64,000 nt of DNA from Fontibacillus panacisegetis (GCF_900102215.1 NZ_FNBG01000003.1:1-64000), one strand, 5' to 3'. Shown: positions 1 to 9,638, numbered from the stretch's first letter. Notes: generated by a model not told the origin, from the letters alone. Made by a program: numbers and translations.

Positions 1-1
1 T

Positions 2-1204
2 TATATGGAATTAACTAAAAAAGCACTAATTGACGAAGGCAATAAGAGATTTGGTTTGGTTGCAGAATATGTACGATATTATATTGGAAATGCGATGGAT
101 CACGAACGGATACCTACTTCTGAAGACATTTCTGGTCAGTTTGAAAGCTTAATGACAAGTGTGGTTAATGTATATGACGGGAAAAGATTAACACTGGATT
201 TTACTCTTTATCAAGTAAAGGATTTAAGTTTTTCTAATCTGAATGAATTAGCAAGATATGGTGATTATTTATTCCCGGATGAACGAGATAATAAATATTT
301 AAAAGATGCCATTGTAAATAACAAAAACCAGGTGTACACATATCATTACAATGATCAAGAAATAGAAAAATACTTCATGCCTCTTACAGTAAAAGATAAC
401 CGTTATGTTCTGCTCCTCTCATCAGATTATAAATTGATGACAGATGTTATTTACGACCAAGTATTTTTCTATATCTTCACGATCATAATCTGCTCAGCAG
501 TCTTTGCTGTATTGTGCTACATTGTGTATTACATTTTTATTAAGTATAAAGAAAATGCAGTGATGTCAGTGCATTCAGAGTATAAAGGCAGTATGGAGAA
601 TTTATTTAGAACAATTAGAGAACAACGGCATGATTATAACAATCATTTGTGTACCGTCCATGCTTTTGTGACTTTAAAAAAATACGATGATTTACAAAAA
701 TATGTTGAAAATCTAGTGGGAGAAACTGATGAAATCAATGATATATTAAACATTGATTGCCCTGCTATCATTGCATTAGTCCAGGCTAAAAAGTCACAAG
801 CTGTATCGAACAATATAAATTTCGAGTTTCAATTTTTCAAGTTCACTGGGAACGAATTTGATCATATTAAAGCTATTGATTTAGTGAAAATACTAGGTAA
901 TTTGATTGATAATTCCTTTGAGGCAATCAAAGAAAACACGACCAAAGATAATCGTCATTTATCCATAGTAAAATTGACAGGAAAAAAGAACGGCAGAAAA
1001 ATAACCTTTACAGTGTATAATAATGGACCTCAGATTCCTGAGAATGAGCTGAATAAGATTTTTGCTTCAGGGTATACTACGAAAAAACATGGTTCTGGTC
1101 TAGGCCTATCTATCGTAAAAAAAATCGTGGATAAAAATAATGGTTTTCTATTTGTAGAGTCTGATAGTTACGGAACTTCGTTTATAGTAGAATTTAGTGT
1201 TTAA
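2..1204 (+). CDS. Sensor histidine kinase, GHKL/Spo0B-like (5' truncated)
   Basis: Membrane sensor kinase of the CitA/AgrC type. The reading frame is open to the left window edge, so the N-terminus, probably with a first membrane segment, is missing. Visible from the Met at position 5: an extracytoplasmic sensor region to about residue 150, one membrane segment at about 153-179, an H-box with phospho-acceptor His209 in EQRHDYNNH, an N-box (LGNLIDNSFEAI, about 293-304) and a G-box (GSGLGLSIVKKI). The HDYNNH form of the H-box is typical of Spo0B-like kinases working with LytTR- or CitB-type regulators. No response regulator follows; it would have to lie upstream of the window. The ligand is unknown. 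Confidence 0.85.
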   Translation, partial: YMELTKKALIDEGNKRFGLVAEYVRYYIGNAMDHERIPTSEDISGQFESLMTSVVNVYDGKRLTLDFTLYQVKDLSFSNLNELARYGDYLFPDERDNKYLKDAIVNNKNQVYTYHYNDQEIEKYFMPLTVKDNRYVLLLSSDYKLMTDVIYDQVFFYIFTIIICSAVFAVLCYIVYYIFIKYKENAVMSVHSEYKGSMENLFRTIREQRHDYNNHLCTVHAFVTLKKYDDLQKYVENLVGETDEINDILNIDCPAIIALVQAKKSQAVSNNINFEFQFFKFTGNEFDHIKAIDLVKILGNLIDNSFEAIKENTTKDNRHLSIVKLTGKKNGRKITFTVYNNGPQIPENELNKIFASGYTTKKHGSGLGLSIVKKIVDKNNGFLFVESDSYGTSFIVEFSV

Positions 1205-1290
1205 CTTGTATGCATAAAATTATCGAAAAAGTAAAAGATAAGGTGGTATGTCAATACAGCTAATATGATGATTAAGGGAGGAAATATGAA

Positions 1291-1512
1291 ATGACACAAG
1301 TTGATACGAACGCATTAAAAAAAGCAGAGGCATCTACAACTATCGCAAAAGATATGATTACACAAGCGATCGAGCAATCCGCTTCTAATCAGACGTTATG
1401 TGAGGAAGCATTAAAGCAAGCTTCCAATGAAATTACTCAAGCTCAATCCATGGTTAAGCAAGTACAATCCTCATTACAGGCAGCTGCACAAGCTCAACAA
1501 CAAACAAAATAA
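1291..1512 (+). CDS. Small Ala/Gln-rich helical protein (hypothetical)
   Basis: A 73-residue hydrophilic protein rich in Ala, Gln, Thr and Lys, predicted almost wholly alpha-helical and possibly coiled coil. It has one Cys, no signal peptide and no membrane segment. The start is supported by GGGAGG about 9 bases upstream; another ATG at 1286 is out of frame. It stands alone between the kinase gene and a terminator hairpin. I do not recognise the family. Its style recalls small sporulation-associated or coat-like proteins of Bacilli, but nothing here proves that. Confidence 0.6.
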   Translation: MTQVDTNALKKAEASTTIAKDMITQAIEQSASNQTLCEEALKQASNEITQAQSMVKQVQSSLQAAAQAQQQTK

Positions 1513-1528
1513 TTAGCTTATGACGAAA

Positions 1529-1560
1529 GGACGCCCCTATCTTATAGGGACGTCCTTATT
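1529..1560. terminator. Bidirectional intrinsic terminator
   Basis: A 12-base stem with one mismatch (1529-1540 with 1544-1555) closes on a 3-base loop and is followed by TTATTT. It sits between the convergent ends of the small helical protein and the phosphodiesterase gene, whose stop codon abuts it. Confidence 0.75.
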
Positions 1561-3151
1561 TGCTATTTGATAATAGCTTAAGTAAAAAAGCTTTTAAATC
1601 AATAATGCGTAAATATTGTGGCTTTTGATCCGTTCCACATATGATTAATGGCACCAGCGACTCTTCCTGACGTATAGAGCCGTGTCCTCCTCCTCCCTTG
1701 TGCGTCGGTGAGCTTTGGTCAGCTAATTCATATCCTGGTTTTGCGGTGACAACTAAAAACTCTCCTTTGTGTGAGTGTAACGCTCCGGATAATCGTTCCA
1801 ATACATCGGGATATAATCCATATACTATCGAGTTATTTACTGCATTTACTTTTAAATCCAATACACCTAAATCCCCTTTGACTGCCCACTTTTGTTGATA
1901 ATGATCTTTTATCTTTCCATCTGCTTTATACTGAAGCATTTTGGCAGTGGCTCCTTGGACTGCGTACATCCATTCATTTTCTTTCCACGACACAAAATCG
2001 ATACGCGGATCAGTTGTTAGTAAGCGGGCGATGTCTTGTAGCGACTTATTCCTATTAAGCTTATAAACATAAGCCATGGTCTCATTTACTGCAAGAACAA
2101 TTTCTGTTTTGTCCGTGACATTTTCACCTGGCGAGAGAACGTTGTATCCTTTGAACATGGAAGGCAAATCAATTACCGGATTCTTTTCGGCAGGAAAGAT
2201 TCGAGTCATACCGCTATCTCCAGCAATGATAAAAATGACTTCTTTTAAAGCCTCTTCCGGTGAAGGAAAAGAACGTAATAACGAATGAAGCTGTTGATCA
2301 ACTTCCTTGACTCCATTCAGACTTGGAGGCCCGTCTTTATGAATCTTCTGATCCAAATCCGGTAAATATACAAACAAAAAATCAGGCAGCTTGTTTGCTT
2401 GTATCAAATGTTTGACTGTTTCGATGGAATATTGATTATTAATTCCTATCCGTCGGGTTATATCGTCTGGTAAGTTTTTGATTCCTTTGAGCGGATTAGT
2501 GAGCGATCCTAAGGCTAAGAAATCCGGTCCTTGTACCGGAATTTCCTTAGGTAATGAGGTTGGTCCATGAATCCAAGCAGGAATCGATAATTTATGATCC
2601 CTACTTCCACGATAAATCAAGCCGTTGATCGAACCTGCTTTTAATCCGCGTTTGGCCAGGTCCTCATAAATGGTTGGCAGCTTGGGATTCAAGTGTTTAT
2701 TATTCAGATGAATTAACCCATCAACTAATGTCGGATCGACCCCATGTCTTAATACTTCCATCGGTCCTGTCCCATAATTGATAACTTTTTTAGTGTCAGA
2801 TGAAAACCACGTCAATCCAGGTACGTGATTCTCATTCGGATAACTTCCTGTTAACAAAGAACTATCAATCGTTACAGACATCGTAGGAAACGAACTGACC
2901 ATATTTTTATTATACTGGCCATGGTTGATTAGATATTGAAAAGCTGGCAGTTCTTTTTGTTTTATTCCTTGATCAATCGCTTGAGACATCAGAGAATCAA
3001 TCAACAAAAAAATTATTTTCTTTGAATGTCCATCTTTGACCGATTTAACCTGAAATAAATCCTGTTCATTAGCTTTAGAATCCTGCCTTTGGCAACCTAA
3101 AACCAAGATAAAGATAAAGGCAATGTACAGAAACCGAATTATTTTAAGCAT
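1556..3151 (-). CDS. Type I phosphodiesterase/nucleotide pyrophosphatase-like lipoprotein
   Basis: Alkaline-phosphatase-superfamily hydrolase (PF01663 type) tethered outside the membrane. The start at 3151 is chosen because GAAAGGAG lies just upstream and because it yields a clean lipoprotein signal ending in LVLGC. An upstream in-frame start at 3190 lacks this. Superfamily signatures: FLLIDSLM (first metal Asp), SFPTMSVTIDSSLLTGSYP with the probable nucleophilic Thr, YLPDLDQKIHKDGP (metal Asp and His), IIAGDSGM, and the late GGGGHGS histidine. Likely substrates are phosphodiesters or pyrophosphates, but the sequence does not define which. It is monocistronic. Confidence 0.82.
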   Translation of the reverse strand: MLKIIRFLYIAFIFILVLGCQRQDSKANEQDLFQVKSVKDGHSKKIIFLLIDSLMSQAIDQGIKQKELPAFQYLINHGQYNKNMVSSFPTMSVTIDSSLLTGSYPNENHVPGLTWFSSDTKKVINYGTGPMEVLRHGVDPTLVDGLIHLNNKHLNPKLPTIYEDLAKRGLKAGSINGLIYRGSRDHKLSIPAWIHGPTSLPKEIPVQGPDFLALGSLTNPLKGIKNLPDDITRRIGINNQYSIETVKHLIQANKLPDFLFVYLPDLDQKIHKDGPPSLNGVKEVDQQLHSLLRSFPSPEEALKEVIFIIAGDSGMTRIFPAEKNPVIDLPSMFKGYNVLSPGENVTDKTEIVLAVNETMAYVYKLNRNKSLQDIARLLTTDPRIDFVSWKENEWMYAVQGATAKMLQYKADGKIKDHYQQKWAVKGDLGVLDLKVNAVNNSIVYGLYPDVLERLSGALHSHKGEFLVVTAKPGYELADQSSPTHKGGGGHGSIRQEESLVPLIICGTDQKPQYLRIIDLKAFLLKLLSNSK

Positions 3152-3458
3152 GGAGACACTCCTTTCTCCCCGATTACTACATTTTGTCACAGAATTCCTG
3201 TTATATTCGAGGGAGATTTTGGAGATGGAATTATGGAATGGTGGTCAAAATCAACAGTCAAAACGGATATCAGGCACTATAGGCTACCCTATCGATAATG
3301 CTGAAGCTGAAAGGAGCTTTACAATAAACGAACCAGTGTAGAACGCTACAATTCTTGAATAAAGGCCTGTCATGTCTGTTATAGCTCAGCTCTCACAACT
3401 GAGATTTCGTTATAGACTGACCATGATTCTGAATCGAAAATTGAATTATGCTAAATGC

Positions 3459-5243
3459 TCAAATATCAAGACTAAATTTATTCATCATCCAATTTGCTAA
3501 CCCTTCTGCTTCTGAATCATTTGATACCCGTTTAATAAACTCGGGCATATTTTTATTTAGTTGTTGTTCAATCTCTTTGATTTGATCCAATTCCTCACTG
3601 CTTAATTCAATCGGGTTATCACGGTCACCAAGGTATTTATTGTTAATCACTGATTTGATTTGTTCGTGAAATTCGCTCCATTGGCCTTCTAGCTCAATTT
3701 GTGAGTCTGGATGGTTAGAGCTGCTAGCTGATGTTTTTCCTTGAGCATATTGGTTTAACGAAATTTCCATTTGCAAGTATGAATAAGCGTTAACAATGTT
3801 CCACATCGTGCCTCCGCCTGTTTCGATGTAATGATAGCTATTGATATCAGCACTTAGATCACTCATCAGCTGATCATACTGCTCTACTTGAGCTTTTAAA
3901 GTATTTTTATTAACTAGAAGCTCCTCACGGTTTTTGGCAAAACAAGCTCCAACAGAACTAGGCAAATAACTTTCAGAAAATGTCGTACTATAAGAAAATA
4001 AATAAACAGATTCAGAAATAGCCCCGTAATCCAGATCACCAGTACTTAGCAGCTTGTCGGTGCAAATGAATGAGGATAGGACATCAAGATTTTCATCTGT
4101 TTGCTCACGTCTATCTTCAGAAGGTAATATCTTCTTAAGGATCTTGTTACCCTCTGCTACTACACTTTGGATGGAACGATTATTGCCGGAATTATTAAGT
4201 TGATCATTGTACCAAGGTAGACTCGAATACATCTCCCCTGACGAAAAATATACAGACACCAGTATTCCCTTATTTTGTCCTTGAGAATCCTTAGAGTACT
4301 CCCCAATTACAATAATATCTTTCATTTTATCTTCATTCATATCTTTAAAGCTTACGGCTTTAAGTCCTTCAAAATATAAGTCCTTTATATTCATATCTGG
4401 CGGTAAGGTAAATAATACTTTTTGTTCTGAATCTACGATGTGATACATAGGTTGTTTAAATTTATCTTCAGAGAGATAACCAGACACAAATCTTACATTG
4501 CCCCATGGCTGCAAAACGGCCTGAAAAGTTTGCTCTTCAATGATCTGATATCCAATTTTAATAAAATCATCAAGATGATCTCCTGCAGGTAATGCTGCAG
4601 CTTCGTCCAATGTATCGTAGGTATCATCGGTGAGAGAACTCGCTTCATCAGCGTCATCAAAACGCTCTACCTCTCCCAACTCTTTGATTACTTTAGTGAA
4701 TGGCTCAACATGTACTATGTACTGATTCCCATCCTCAGCATGATCTTTGAACAGCTGATATTCAATAAACCCATCTCCTATATAACCGTTAAAAAATGGG
4801 TCCAGATCAGAGTCAACGGAGTATCCCTTCTCTTTTAATATAGGGAGCACAAGCTCTTCAATAGCGGCTAAGTAGTCTCTAAAGCTAAGCTCATTCAAAT
4901 TCCTTGATTGAATAAAAAGATTATACAGTGGCATCCCGCTAATACCCTCAACAACGGTTCCTGTATTCGTATTGAGATGATAGACAGCACTTTCATAACC
5001 TTTCGAGACATCGGCGTAAAAGATCAGTAATTCATCGCTTATTCCCTCTAGCGTCTTCTTGCCGCGGTATTTTAATTTCTCATCAAAATTAGCTTGCATC
5101 TGTTTGGTTAGCTGATCTATGTCTGATGTAATGTCTGATGAGGTTTGTGGGGTTTCCTTTGCCGTGCAACCAGCTAGGCTAAATGTAATCATGATAATGA
5201 GTACCCATAATCCTATTCCATGTGTTCTGTACATAATCTTCAC
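3459..5243 (-). CDS. Large lipoprotein of unknown function
   Basis: A 594-residue lipoprotein with signal and lipobox FSLAGC. Translation probably begins at a GTG (5243) with GGAG 8 bases upstream; an ATG three codons later is too close to that site. The mature part is acidic, rich in Asp/Glu/Ser, and has one short stretch (FKDMNEDKMKDIIVIGEY, about 300-317) resembling an FG-GAP/VCBS calcium-loop repeat. I recognise no enzyme motif. The neighbours are unrelated, and the gene is followed by about 270 bp in which I see nothing. Confidence 0.7.
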   Translation of the reverse strand: MKIMYRTHGIGLWVLIIMITFSLAGCTAKETPQTSSDITSDIDQLTKQMQANFDEKLKYRGKKTLEGISDELLIFYADVSKGYESAVYHLNTNTGTVVEGISGMPLYNLFIQSRNLNELSFRDYLAAIEELVLPILKEKGYSVDSDLDPFFNGYIGDGFIEYQLFKDHAEDGNQYIVHVEPFTKVIKELGEVERFDDADEASSLTDDTYDTLDEAAALPAGDHLDDFIKIGYQIIEEQTFQAVLQPWGNVRFVSGYLSEDKFKQPMYHIVDSEQKVLFTLPPDMNIKDLYFEGLKAVSFKDMNEDKMKDIIVIGEYSKDSQGQNKGILVSVYFSSGEMYSSLPWYNDQLNNSGNNRSIQSVVAEGNKILKKILPSEDRREQTDENLDVLSSFICTDKLLSTGDLDYGAISESVYLFSYSTTFSESYLPSSVGACFAKNREELLVNKNTLKAQVEQYDQLMSDLSADINSYHYIETGGGTMWNIVNAYSYLQMEISLNQYAQGKTSASSSNHPDSQIELEGQWSEFHEQIKSVINNKYLGDRDNPIELSSEELDQIKEIEQQLNKNMPEFIKRVSNDSEAEGLANWMMNKFSLDI

Positions 5244-5346
5244 CTGTTCAACTCCATTATGCTATGTATTTGAATGCTTCATAATGGTGTTTCTACATAA
5301 CGTTTATAATTCCTTCCTCAAATTAGGAAACAATCCACAAAAAAAT

Positions 5347-5850
5347 GGGGCTGTCCCAAAAGTTGGTTTAGTGTCAAAACTAGTAGGGCATTTAGTGGAT
5401 TTACATGATCAAAGCCTGCACATTTGCAGTTGGGGTTTTCAGCCTATTTCAGAACTTCGGTAGCAATAAAGGAAAAAAGTTCCCCTATTCCATCAGGATT
5501 CGCTCAAGATCATAAAATAAAGGAACTTAATTCCTCTATTTTGGTGATAAACGCTTGTTTTTGGCATTTTAGGGCAATTTCAGTAAAGATAAAGGAAAAT
5601 GCTTCCTTTATTTTCTTTAAAATCATCTCATTTTCGAAAATAAAGGAGATTTTTTCCTCTACTGTGTTCAATCTGCAATCCTCTGACTTCTCACGAATAA
5701 GCTAGCTGTACTATTTCGATAAAGCGCAATTTGGAAATTTGGAGTATCTTATTTTCATTTTAGGCGGTGACGCTTGGGCGTCATAGTTGTTTTTACATGC
5801 TATTCCTGACGCCCCTCAAAGTTAAGTTATCTTAGATAACGACAGCCTCT
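5347..5850. repeat. Dispersed non-coding element, copy A (MITE-like)
   Basis: This fills most of the 670-bp gap upstream of the orphan lipoprotein. The left end (GGCTGTCCCAAAAGTTGG followed by TTTAGTGTCAAAACTAG) is the inverse of the right end of copy B at 34.7 kb. The right end (TTATCTTAGATAACGACAGC, then CTCT) is the inverse of copy B's left end. Inside are one CCTGCA..TGCAG hairpin and four AAAGGA(A)..TTCC(T/C) hairpins between 5466 and 5660. No ORF of substance and no transposase. The shared GGCTGTCCCAAAAG end recalls the termini of some insertion sequences in Bacilli; that link is inference. Confidence 0.6.
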
Positions 5851-5883
5851 AAAAAAGTATTCATTATGATTTCAGCCGTTAAC

Positions 5884-5913
5884 AAGTTAACATAACATTT
5901 TATATGTTAACTT
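5884..5913. terminator. AT-rich perfect inverted repeat at the decarboxylase stop
   Basis: AAGTTAACATA (5884-5894) is repeated exactly inverted at 5903-5913 around an 8-base loop. It overlaps the last bases of the decarboxylase gene. There is no strong U-tract, so it may be a weak terminator or an operator-like site. Confidence 0.35.
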
Positions 5914-7742
5914 TATAAAATTCTACTTAAACTTGCTCCCTTAACAAACAAACGCTCTATATTTTTTTCTACTGTCGGATCAGGTACTAACGGAGGTGCT
6001 TGGTGTGGCTTAGTTCGAGCATCAATGATCATATTATCGCAGCCCCAATGCTTGTTCGCATAAGAGCTGTTAACACCATAAATATCATGAGAAGGATTGC
6101 TTCGCGTGAAGGTAGCCCAAAGGAAATTGCTGATTGAAGCACTCATGAAAGAGCTGTCATCACAGAGAATGATCATTGGACATGACGGTATTGGCCCCTT
6201 CTCTTGAATAGATTTGGTTAGCCCTCTCAGCTCATCTTCTGCGTCTGCATAGCTGCTAAATTTAGGTCCTTGCATAGCCACAACGCCTGGCATTACGAGC
6301 TGTACATCTTCATACCCGCGAATATTTCTTAAATGATCAGGTACTTCTACACATAGCTCTCTTTGTTTGTCTCCATATGCAGCGATAACTACTTTACTTC
6401 CGCTGTTTAAGCCGGTTCCCGAATAATCAAGAGTATCAATCGTTGTATTTGTATGAAAATGAATATCTCTTTGAAGATCAACACGTTCTAAAATATACTT
6501 CAAAAATTTTAATTCATGATGTGAATCAATCCGTTCATTTTCTTCCGCTGTAATAAATAAATATTTCGCCAAGCTTAGTTGTCCAGTGCCTAATATGCGA
6601 TTGGCTAGAGTGAGAAGCTCTGCAGGCTTCTTCACCTTCTGATAAGGTGTATATCTTTCGCTCCCGATTGCAAATAGTAACGGATGAACACCCGCCGCAT
6701 CTACAGCATGGACTTCCTTTACACCTGGAATTTCATATTTGATTGCATCCCCAGTTAATTCATGAATAAGTTCACCAAATGAAGTATCTTCTTGTGGAGG
6801 TCTGCCAACTACAGTAAAAGGCCAAATTGCGTTTGGCTTTGCAAATACCTTATGAACCTTCATGACTGGAAATGGATGTACGAGACTGTAATAACCTAAA
6901 TGGTCGCCAAAAGGTCCCTCCGGCTTAGTCTCCTCAGGATAAATCTCACCGGTTATTACAAAATCAGCATCACTGCTAATACAGTATCCATCAACATAGT
7001 TATATCTAAAACTGCGCCCAGATAGCATACCCGCAACCGTCATTTCAGTAAGTCCTTCAGGCAAAGGCATAACCGCTGACAAGGTATGTGCTGGAGGACC
7101 ACCTACAAAACAGCTCACTTTGAGAGGTTGACCAAGTTTGTTTGCCTTGTCCTGATGGATGCCGATCCCGCGATGAATTTGATAATGCAGTCCAATTTCT
7201 TTATTCATTTCGTATTGATTGCCGCTGAGTTGAATACGATACATGCCCACATTGGAATTCATAATACCAGGCTTATCAGGGTCCTCTGAATACACTTGAG
7301 GCAGCGTAACAAAAGCCCCGCCATCATTAGGCCAATGATGAATAAGCGGAAGATCAGATATTTGAATTTCTTGCGCTGTAACAGGGAGTTTTCCCAATTT
7401 TTTGAGTGGAAGAGCTTTAATAGCAGCCAAGCCCGTGCCTAAATTTTTGAACGGCTGTTTGATCGCTTTCATCGGATCATTGCGGACTGCCATGACACTT
7501 TGAACGGAGTTCCACGTCTTTCGGAAAATGAATTTACTGCGCTCAACCGTACCAAACAGATTGGATACTGCACGAAACTTTGAACCTTTTACACGCTCAA
7601 ATAACAGGGCAGGTCCACCTGCCTCGTATACTTTCAAATGAATAGCTGCCATTTCAAGATAGGGATCAACTTCCTCTTGAATCCGTACTAAATGTCCATG
7701 CTTCTCTAAATCAATGAGGCAATCTTCTAAATTGCGATACAT
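5913..7742 (-). CDS. UbiD family decarboxylase
   Basis: A 609-residue member of the UbiD family of prenylated-FMN-dependent (de)carboxylases that act on aromatic or alpha,beta-unsaturated acids. Visible landmarks: the N-terminal YRNLEDCLIDLEKHGHLVRI, the central FVITGEIYPEETKPEGPFGDHLGYYS with Glu and Asp cofactor/catalytic residues, and FTVVGRPPQEDTSFGELI. It is longer than the roughly 450-500 residues of classical UbiD/BsdC, with the extra length at the C-terminus. GGAG lies 10 bases before ATG. No UbiX-type flavin prenyltransferase is nearby, but an LpdD-like flavin chaperone is encoded at 52.9 kb. The substrate cannot be named. Confidence 0.88.
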   Translation of the reverse strand: MYRNLEDCLIDLEKHGHLVRIQEEVDPYLEMAAIHLKVYEAGGPALLFERVKGSKFRAVSNLFGTVERSKFIFRKTWNSVQSVMAVRNDPMKAIKQPFKNLGTGLAAIKALPLKKLGKLPVTAQEIQISDLPLIHHWPNDGGAFVTLPQVYSEDPDKPGIMNSNVGMYRIQLSGNQYEMNKEIGLHYQIHRGIGIHQDKANKLGQPLKVSCFVGGPPAHTLSAVMPLPEGLTEMTVAGMLSGRSFRYNYVDGYCISSDADFVITGEIYPEETKPEGPFGDHLGYYSLVHPFPVMKVHKVFAKPNAIWPFTVVGRPPQEDTSFGELIHELTGDAIKYEIPGVKEVHAVDAAGVHPLLFAIGSERYTPYQKVKKPAELLTLANRILGTGQLSLAKYLFITAEENERIDSHHELKFLKYILERVDLQRDIHFHTNTTIDTLDYSGTGLNSGSKVVIAAYGDKQRELCVEVPDHLRNIRGYEDVQLVMPGVVAMQGPKFSSYADAEDELRGLTKSIQEKGPIPSCPMIILCDDSSFMSASISNFLWATFTRSNPSHDIYGVNSSYANKHWGCDNMIIDARTKPHQAPPLVPDPTVEKNIERLFVKGASLSRIL

Positions 7743-7825
7743 GATAGTTTAGCTCCATTCTGAATTCATAAAATGATAGTGTTACCTAGTATTAAATAGA
7801 TTATAAACAAGATTCGGCTCGAATA

Positions 7826-7863
7826 AAATAGAAAACCGACCGCAGATACGTTTCGCGATCGGT
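7826..7863 (-). terminator. Intrinsic terminator
   Basis: A 9-bp stem, ACCGATCGC with GCGGTCGGT on the minus strand, followed by TTTTCTATTTTATT. It ends the small helical protein gene upstream (7888-8160). Confidence 0.75.
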
Positions 7864-7887
7864 AAGGAATTACTTTATATGTGACAA

Positions 7888-8160
7888 TTACTTAAGCTGA
7901 TCTTCTACCTGACTAAGATCGTAGCGGTCTTGGCTAAGCTCTTCCCTTGCCCGTTCAACAGGTTCCGGTTGTTGGCTTAAATACTCTTCTGCCTGCTGTA
8001 ATGCTTTTTCTGCCTTATTCATTGCATTATATGCATTACTAACAGTATCCTCACTTGGATGGGATTGTGCTTGTCTCACAGCACGATGAGCTTTACCTAC
8101 TGATTGCTGTGCATCGGCTATGGGGCTTTGAGCTTGTAAACTGGAAAAAGGCTTCGGCAT
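7888..8160 (-). CDS. Small Gln/Ala-rich helical protein (hypothetical)
   Basis: A 90-residue hydrophilic protein starting MPKPFSSLQAQ, chosen because AGGAGG lies about 10 bases upstream of the ATG at 8160; the frame stays open further upstream but without a site. Composition (Gln, Ala, Glu, Ser) and heptad-like spacing suggest a helical bundle or coiled coil. Monocistronic with its own terminator. Not recognised. It resembles the 73-residue protein at 1.3 kb in style but not clearly in sequence. Confidence 0.6.
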   Translation of the reverse strand: MPKPFSSLQAQSPIADAQQSVGKAHRAVRQAQSHPSEDTVSNAYNAMNKAEKALQQAEEYLSQQPEPVERAREELSQDRYDLSQVEDQLK

Positions 8161-8312
8161 AGTTATTCCATCCTCCTGTACGTTCTGGTCGGTAATTAAT
8201 TCTTTTTTAATTTGTTTCATTTGAATGGAAAATATACTTCCCGTAATTTTATTGACATAAATATAGTTATGTAAACAAAAACAAATTAAAGGTGAACGAT
8301 AGCCTATTAACA

Positions 8313-8340
8313 CCAAAAAGCGCCCGTTTTCCGGACGCTT
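8313..8340 (-). terminator. Intrinsic terminator
   Basis: Minus-strand stem AGCGTCCG/CGGGCGCT with loop GAAAA and a TTTTT tail, just after the acetyltransferase stop codon. Confidence 0.8.
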
Positions 8341-8358
8341 GATCTTGCACAAATTGAT

Positions 8359-8919
8359 TTAAAATTTATCCTTCTTCTGATCATACTGCTTCTTCAATAA
8401 TGCAAAGATTACAGCATCTACAAATTGATTCTTCTCGAAAAAATAATCTTTCAAATAGCCTTCCTCATAGAAGCCGGTCTTTTCGAGCAAATATCTTGAA
8501 CCTATGTTGTCAGGATCTATAAAGGCTTCGATCCGGTTCAAGCCGAGATCCTCAAATCCGAAACGCATAATTTCCTGTATTACTTCAGTCATAACACCTT
8601 GCCGCCAATAGGTTGGATGAAGCTCATAACCGATTTCCGCTTTGTAATACTTCTTAACCCAGTTGTGAAAGCCGCAGGTTCCGATTACCCGATTGTCTGG
8701 TTTGACAGTAATTGCCCAGCGAAATCCTTTATTTTCTAAATATCGGCTGTTCCATCTTTGGATAAGCTCTTGTGCTTGCCTGACCTCTACAAAGCTTTCC
8801 AAATCGTAATACTTTGTTACCTCATCATTGGAGAAGTAATCAAATAAATCATCTGCATCTTCAAACGACAGATTTCTTAATATAAACCTCTCTGTTTCCA
8901 ACTGAGGAAACAATTGCAT
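8359..8919 (-). CDS. GNAT N-acetyltransferase, RimJ/RimL type
   Basis: A 186-residue acetyl-CoA-dependent acyltransferase of the Acetyltransf_3 group, which modifies protein N-termini or small amines. Signatures: the N-terminal LETERFILRNLSFEDADDLF, the GTCGFHNW strand, EIGYELHPTYWRQGVMTEV (acetyl-CoA pyrophosphate loop) and LGLNRIEAFIDPDNIGS with the LLEKTGF motif near the C-terminus. AAGGG precedes the ATG. Substrate unknown. It stands alone with its own terminator. Confidence 0.85.
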   Translation of the reverse strand: MQLFPQLETERFILRNLSFEDADDLFDYFSNDEVTKYYDLESFVEVRQAQELIQRWNSRYLENKGFRWAITVKPDNRVIGTCGFHNWVKKYYKAEIGYELHPTYWRQGVMTEVIQEIMRFGFEDLGLNRIEAFIDPDNIGSRYLLEKTGFYEEGYLKDYFFEKNQFVDAVIFALLKKQYDQKKDKF

Positions 8920-8999
8920 GGCGATCGACCCTTTCTTACAGGAATAAGTAATACTTATTATAGGTGAAAGGATGTCGTTGTTAAAGAGTTTATCGTTGC

Positions 9000-9638
9000 T
9001 TAAGACTCAGATACAACAGTAAAGCGTTCATTTATATGCTTGGGATTTTCAATTTCATCAACAACAGCAACGGCATAGTCCTCATAGCTTACATAGCTTT
9101 CACCCTTGGAATTAACAAGAAGGTTATCTTTGCCTGTTTGATATGATCCTGTACGTTGACCGATTGCGAACAATGCAGATGGACTAATAAATGTCCAGTT
9201 CACTCCGCTCGTGGCTTGAAGAATATCGAGATTTTTACCTTGATTGGAAGCAGTCGCAAAGAACATCTCCGGAAATTCAGGAGTTTCCAGCACACGGGTA
9301 GTTTTGTTTTCATCAACAAAAAGACTTCCTGCTCCACCAACAACAATCAGTCTCGTATTTGCAGTACCTTTGATGGCTTCGATCAACACATTCCCTGCAT
9401 CAACGTGAAGATGCTCTTGTCCAAACGGTGCGCCAAAGGCATTCACTACAACGTCAAACGGTTTAAGATCTTCAGCGGTCAAATCGAAAACATCCTTCTC
9501 AATAGCTGGAACGTTTTTCGTTTCCAATTTAGAAGCATTGCGAACGATAGCCGTAACCTGATGACCACGATCAGCAGCTTCCTTCAGAATACGACTTCCT
9601 GCTTTTCCTGTTGCTCCAATAACAGCAATGTTTGCCAT
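9000..9638 (-). CDS. NAD(P)H-binding oxidoreductase, YwnB-like
   Basis: A 212-residue Rossmann-fold protein of the NAD(P)H-binding/atypical SDR group, with dinucleotide loop GATGKAGSRI at residues 7-16 and no classical YxxxK pair. GGAGGG precedes the start. It lies 48 bp downstream of the dioxygenase gene on the same strand with no terminator between, so the two are probably co-transcribed. The next regulator gene is Rrf2-type; in Bacillus subtilis the related ywnB lies beside the Rrf2 gene ywnA, which supports a redox or electrophile-stress role (inference). Confidence 0.82.
   Translation of the reverse strand: MANIAVIGATGKAGSRILKEAADRGHQVTAIVRNASKLETKNVPAIEKDVFDLTAEDLKPFDVVVNAFGAPFGQEHLHVDAGNVLIEAIKGTANTRLIVVGGAGSLFVDENKTTRVLETPEFPEMFFATASNQGKNLDILQATSGVNWTFISPSALFAIGQRTGSYQTGKDNLLVNSKGESYVSYEDYAVAVVDEIENPKHINERFTVVSES

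Noticed and set aside
3191-3458. Possible transposase remnant between phosphodiesterase and lipoprotein genes
   Set aside because: Only a short stretch of open frame; no inverted ends, no recognisable transposase motif.
5424-5705. 93-codon ORF inside dispersed element copy A
   Set aside because: It reads through the hairpin array, has no ribosome site, and its Phe/Ile/Lys-rich composition reflects the AT-rich repeats.
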